Source: JAWWBL01 sp033720975 (GTDB lineage: Bacteria; Actinomycetota; Acidimicrobiia; Spongiisociales; ZC4RG35). Taken from it: DNA of 7,296 bases. Made by a program: the position numbers and the translations under genes. This document shows positions 6,153-7,296 of the stretch, in pieces (within the stretch, counting starts at the first letter, position 1; each line of letters begins with the position of its first letter). The DNA lies in the NCBI GenBank assembly GCA_033720975.1, contig JAWWBL010000088.1, positions 1-7,296 on the forward strand, read 5' to 3'. Under the pieces are notes generated by a model, which was not told where the DNA came from, searched no databases, and saw only the letters and a list, made by a program, of their open reading frames with translations.

Positions 6153-7268
6153 TCAGTCCGAAGTGGAGATGGACACGTACCCGCACTCGCTGCAAATAGA
6201 GCGAACGATTCCCAGACCAGCAGGAGCCTCGACGAACTCGTGAACGTGCTCCCTGCCGCTGTTCTTGGAGAACGCAGCCCTCACCGCCCCCATCAGACCC
6301 GACTTGGCCGTCGCGCCCGCCAGCGCCGGCTCGGGCTCAACCGGTGACATGGTCTCCTCCGCGGTATCCAGCTGACCGAGATCAACAACGGTCTCAGGAG
6401 TTGCGACCTCGAAATCCGGCTCAGGTGAATCGGGACCGACGTCGACAGGCACCTGCTCGGGCTCGACCGGCACCTCCTCGGGCTCGACCGGCACCTCCTC
6501 GGGCTCGACCGGCGGCTCCTCGGGCACGACATCCTCAAAAGGCTCGGTCTCGGGGACGGCAGCTCCTCCCTCGGCCCGAAGCGCGGCACGCTGTGCCTCC
6601 AATTTCTCGATCTCTGCCCTGGCGGCAGCGATGCTCTCGGCCACATCCCTTTCTGCCGCGGCCCGCTCTGCCTCCAGTAGGCGACGCTCCTCTTCCAACC
6701 GAGTGCGCTCGGCCTCGAGTGCGGCCCGCTCGGCCCTGAGCGTCTCCATCTCGTCCCCACCTGCCGTCGGTGGCTCAGGATGAGTTGTCGCACGAGGTGG
6801 AGCCGTGGGCGAAGGCTCCGCGACCGGGGGTGGGGCAACGGGTGATGGCGGCACAGGTCTGGACCTGGCGGCCGGCCGCCGTGCCGCTTGCGTGCCCAGA
6901 TTGGCGATCATCGCCTGACGTAGCTCTGGCAGCTTCGACGGCTTGGTTCCCCGACGCGACCATCTCACCGAGAAGAAGCGCCGTAGGAACCCTCGGGCCT
7001 TGAAGCCAGCCCAAACCTCGGCCATGTGCTCGATGCCCTTGTAGGCGAAGTCCATTGGATTCTCAGCGATGAAAGTGATCTCCTCGCGCCCGAGAGAGAT
7101 CTCGAAGACGCTCGAAACCAGTCGGCTCGCCTGTACGTCGAACAGCGACCAGCGGCCCAGAGACTCCCCTTCGAGGATCAGCTCAGCTTGCTTTTCCTCC
7201 ACTTGCAGAGTCACGGGGATCCCCGGATGGTCGACCTCAGGAAAGCGAACCTGGCCGGCGAACTTCAA
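6153..7268 (-). CDS. Uncharacterised modular protein: N-terminal beta-rich domain, coiled coil, acidic Pro repeats, C-terminal HxH/CxxC motif
   Basis: Not a family I can name. The 371 residues read as five modules: an N-terminal domain (about 1-90) of alternating hydrophobic strands ending in NPMDFAYKGIEHMAEVW; a basic patch (91-112, rich in Arg/Lys); a Pro/Ala-rich linker (131-168); a charged Glu/Arg/Ala coiled coil (about 173-233) with LEAER-type heptads; and a very acidic Pro/Glu/Val tail (238-315) with tandem repeats. The last 31 residues carry His341-x-His343 and Cys359-x-x-Cys362-Gly, a likely zinc-ribbon-like site. No signal peptide or membrane segment is evident, so it is probably cytoplasmic. 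TTG at 7268 is chosen because AAGGTGG precedes it by 7 nt, but the frame stays open to the window edge, so a start further upstream cannot be excluded. It is the first visible gene of the minus-strand run. The architecture suggests a scaffold or regulator; its function is unknown. Confidence 0.82.
   Translation of the reverse strand: MKFAGQVRFPEVDHPGIPVTLQVEEKQAELILEGESLGRWSLFDVQASRLVSSVFEISLGREEITFIAENPMDFAYKGIEHMAEVWAGFKARGFLRRFFSVRWSRRGTKPSKLPELRQAMIANLGTQAARRPAARSRPVPPSPVAPPPVAEPSPTAPPRATTHPEPPTAGGDEMETLRAERAALEAERTRLEEERRLLEAERAAAERDVAESIAAARAEIEKLEAQRAALRAEGGAAVPETEPFEDVVPEEPPVEPEEVPVEPEEVPVEPEQVPVDVGPDSPEPDFEVATPETVVDLGQLDTAEETMSPVEPEPALAGATAKSGLMGAVRAAFSKNSGREHVHEFVEAPAGLGIVRSICSECGYVSISTSD
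6442..6525 (-). repeat. Four 21-bp in-frame tandem repeats in the modular protein gene
   Basis: Four consecutive 21-bp units (6442-6462, 6463-6483, 6484-6504, 6505-6525) encode the heptad EEVPVEP and variants of it. The two middle units are identical; the outer ones differ by a few substitutions. In transcription order the protein reads EEPPVEP, EEVPVEP, EEVPVEP, EQVPVDV (about residues 250-276). Because the unit is a multiple of three, copy-number change by slippage would lengthen or shorten the acidic tail without a frameshift. Confidence 0.9.
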
Positions 7269-7275
7269 CTTGCAG

Positions 7276-7282
7276 CCACCTT
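7276..7282 (-). promoter_or_regulatory. Ribosome binding site for the TTG start at 7268
   Basis: On the minus strand AAGGTGG stands 7 nt before the TTG at 7268, within a longer purine-rich stretch. This is the main reason for choosing TTG as the start of the modular protein, since no ATG or GTG occurs in frame between here and the window edge. Confidence 0.5.
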
Positions 7283-7296
7283 CCCTTCCAAACGGA

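Noticed and set aside
6344..6739. Plus-strand Arg/Pro-rich reading frame with ARPAPPRARPAPP repeats
   Set aside because: The apparent protein repeat is the antisense reading of the tandem repeats and acidic tail of the minus-strand gene.

Overview
The window is GC-rich, tightly packed bacterial DNA with GTG and TTG starts, ATGA gene overlaps and almost no intergenic space. It probably comes from a high-GC actinobacterium-like organism. The MenC sequence resembles actinobacterial o-succinylbenzoate synthases, and the upstream SDR resembles acyl-CoA dehydrogenases of the HSD10 type. This placement is inference from family resemblance; nothing in the window fixes the genus.

Layout: (a) 1-272, minus: the N-terminal 90 residues of an NAD-type short-chain dehydrogenase that runs off the left edge. 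(b) A 59-bp divergent gap with one AT-rich element. (c) 332-2151, plus: glutamate racemase (murI) and isochorismate synthase (menF), joined by an ATGA overlap. (d) 7268-2128, minus: a compact five-gene run in transcription order. It holds an uncharacterised modular protein with a coiled coil and a C-terminal HxH/CxxC metal-site candidate, then mannose-1-phosphate guanylyltransferase (manC), a small c-type cytochrome, menC and menD. The last three are chained by ATGA overlaps. The two transcription units converge, and menF and menD overlap tail to tail by 24 bp.

Biology: MenF, MenD and MenC together cover the steps from chorismate to o-succinylbenzoate, except the MenH elimination. They form the first half of classical menaquinone synthesis, split between two converging transcripts. 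menH, menE, menB and menA are not in the window. The small exported cytochrome between manC and menC is a plausible respiratory partner of a menaquinone chain. murI (D-glutamate for peptidoglycan) and manC (GDP-mannose for glycans) are cell-envelope genes in the same two units.

No RNA gene, insertion sequence, CRISPR array, prophage or clear terminator was seen. I did not find a convincing new biological system. The least explained item is the 371-residue modular protein at 6153-7268.
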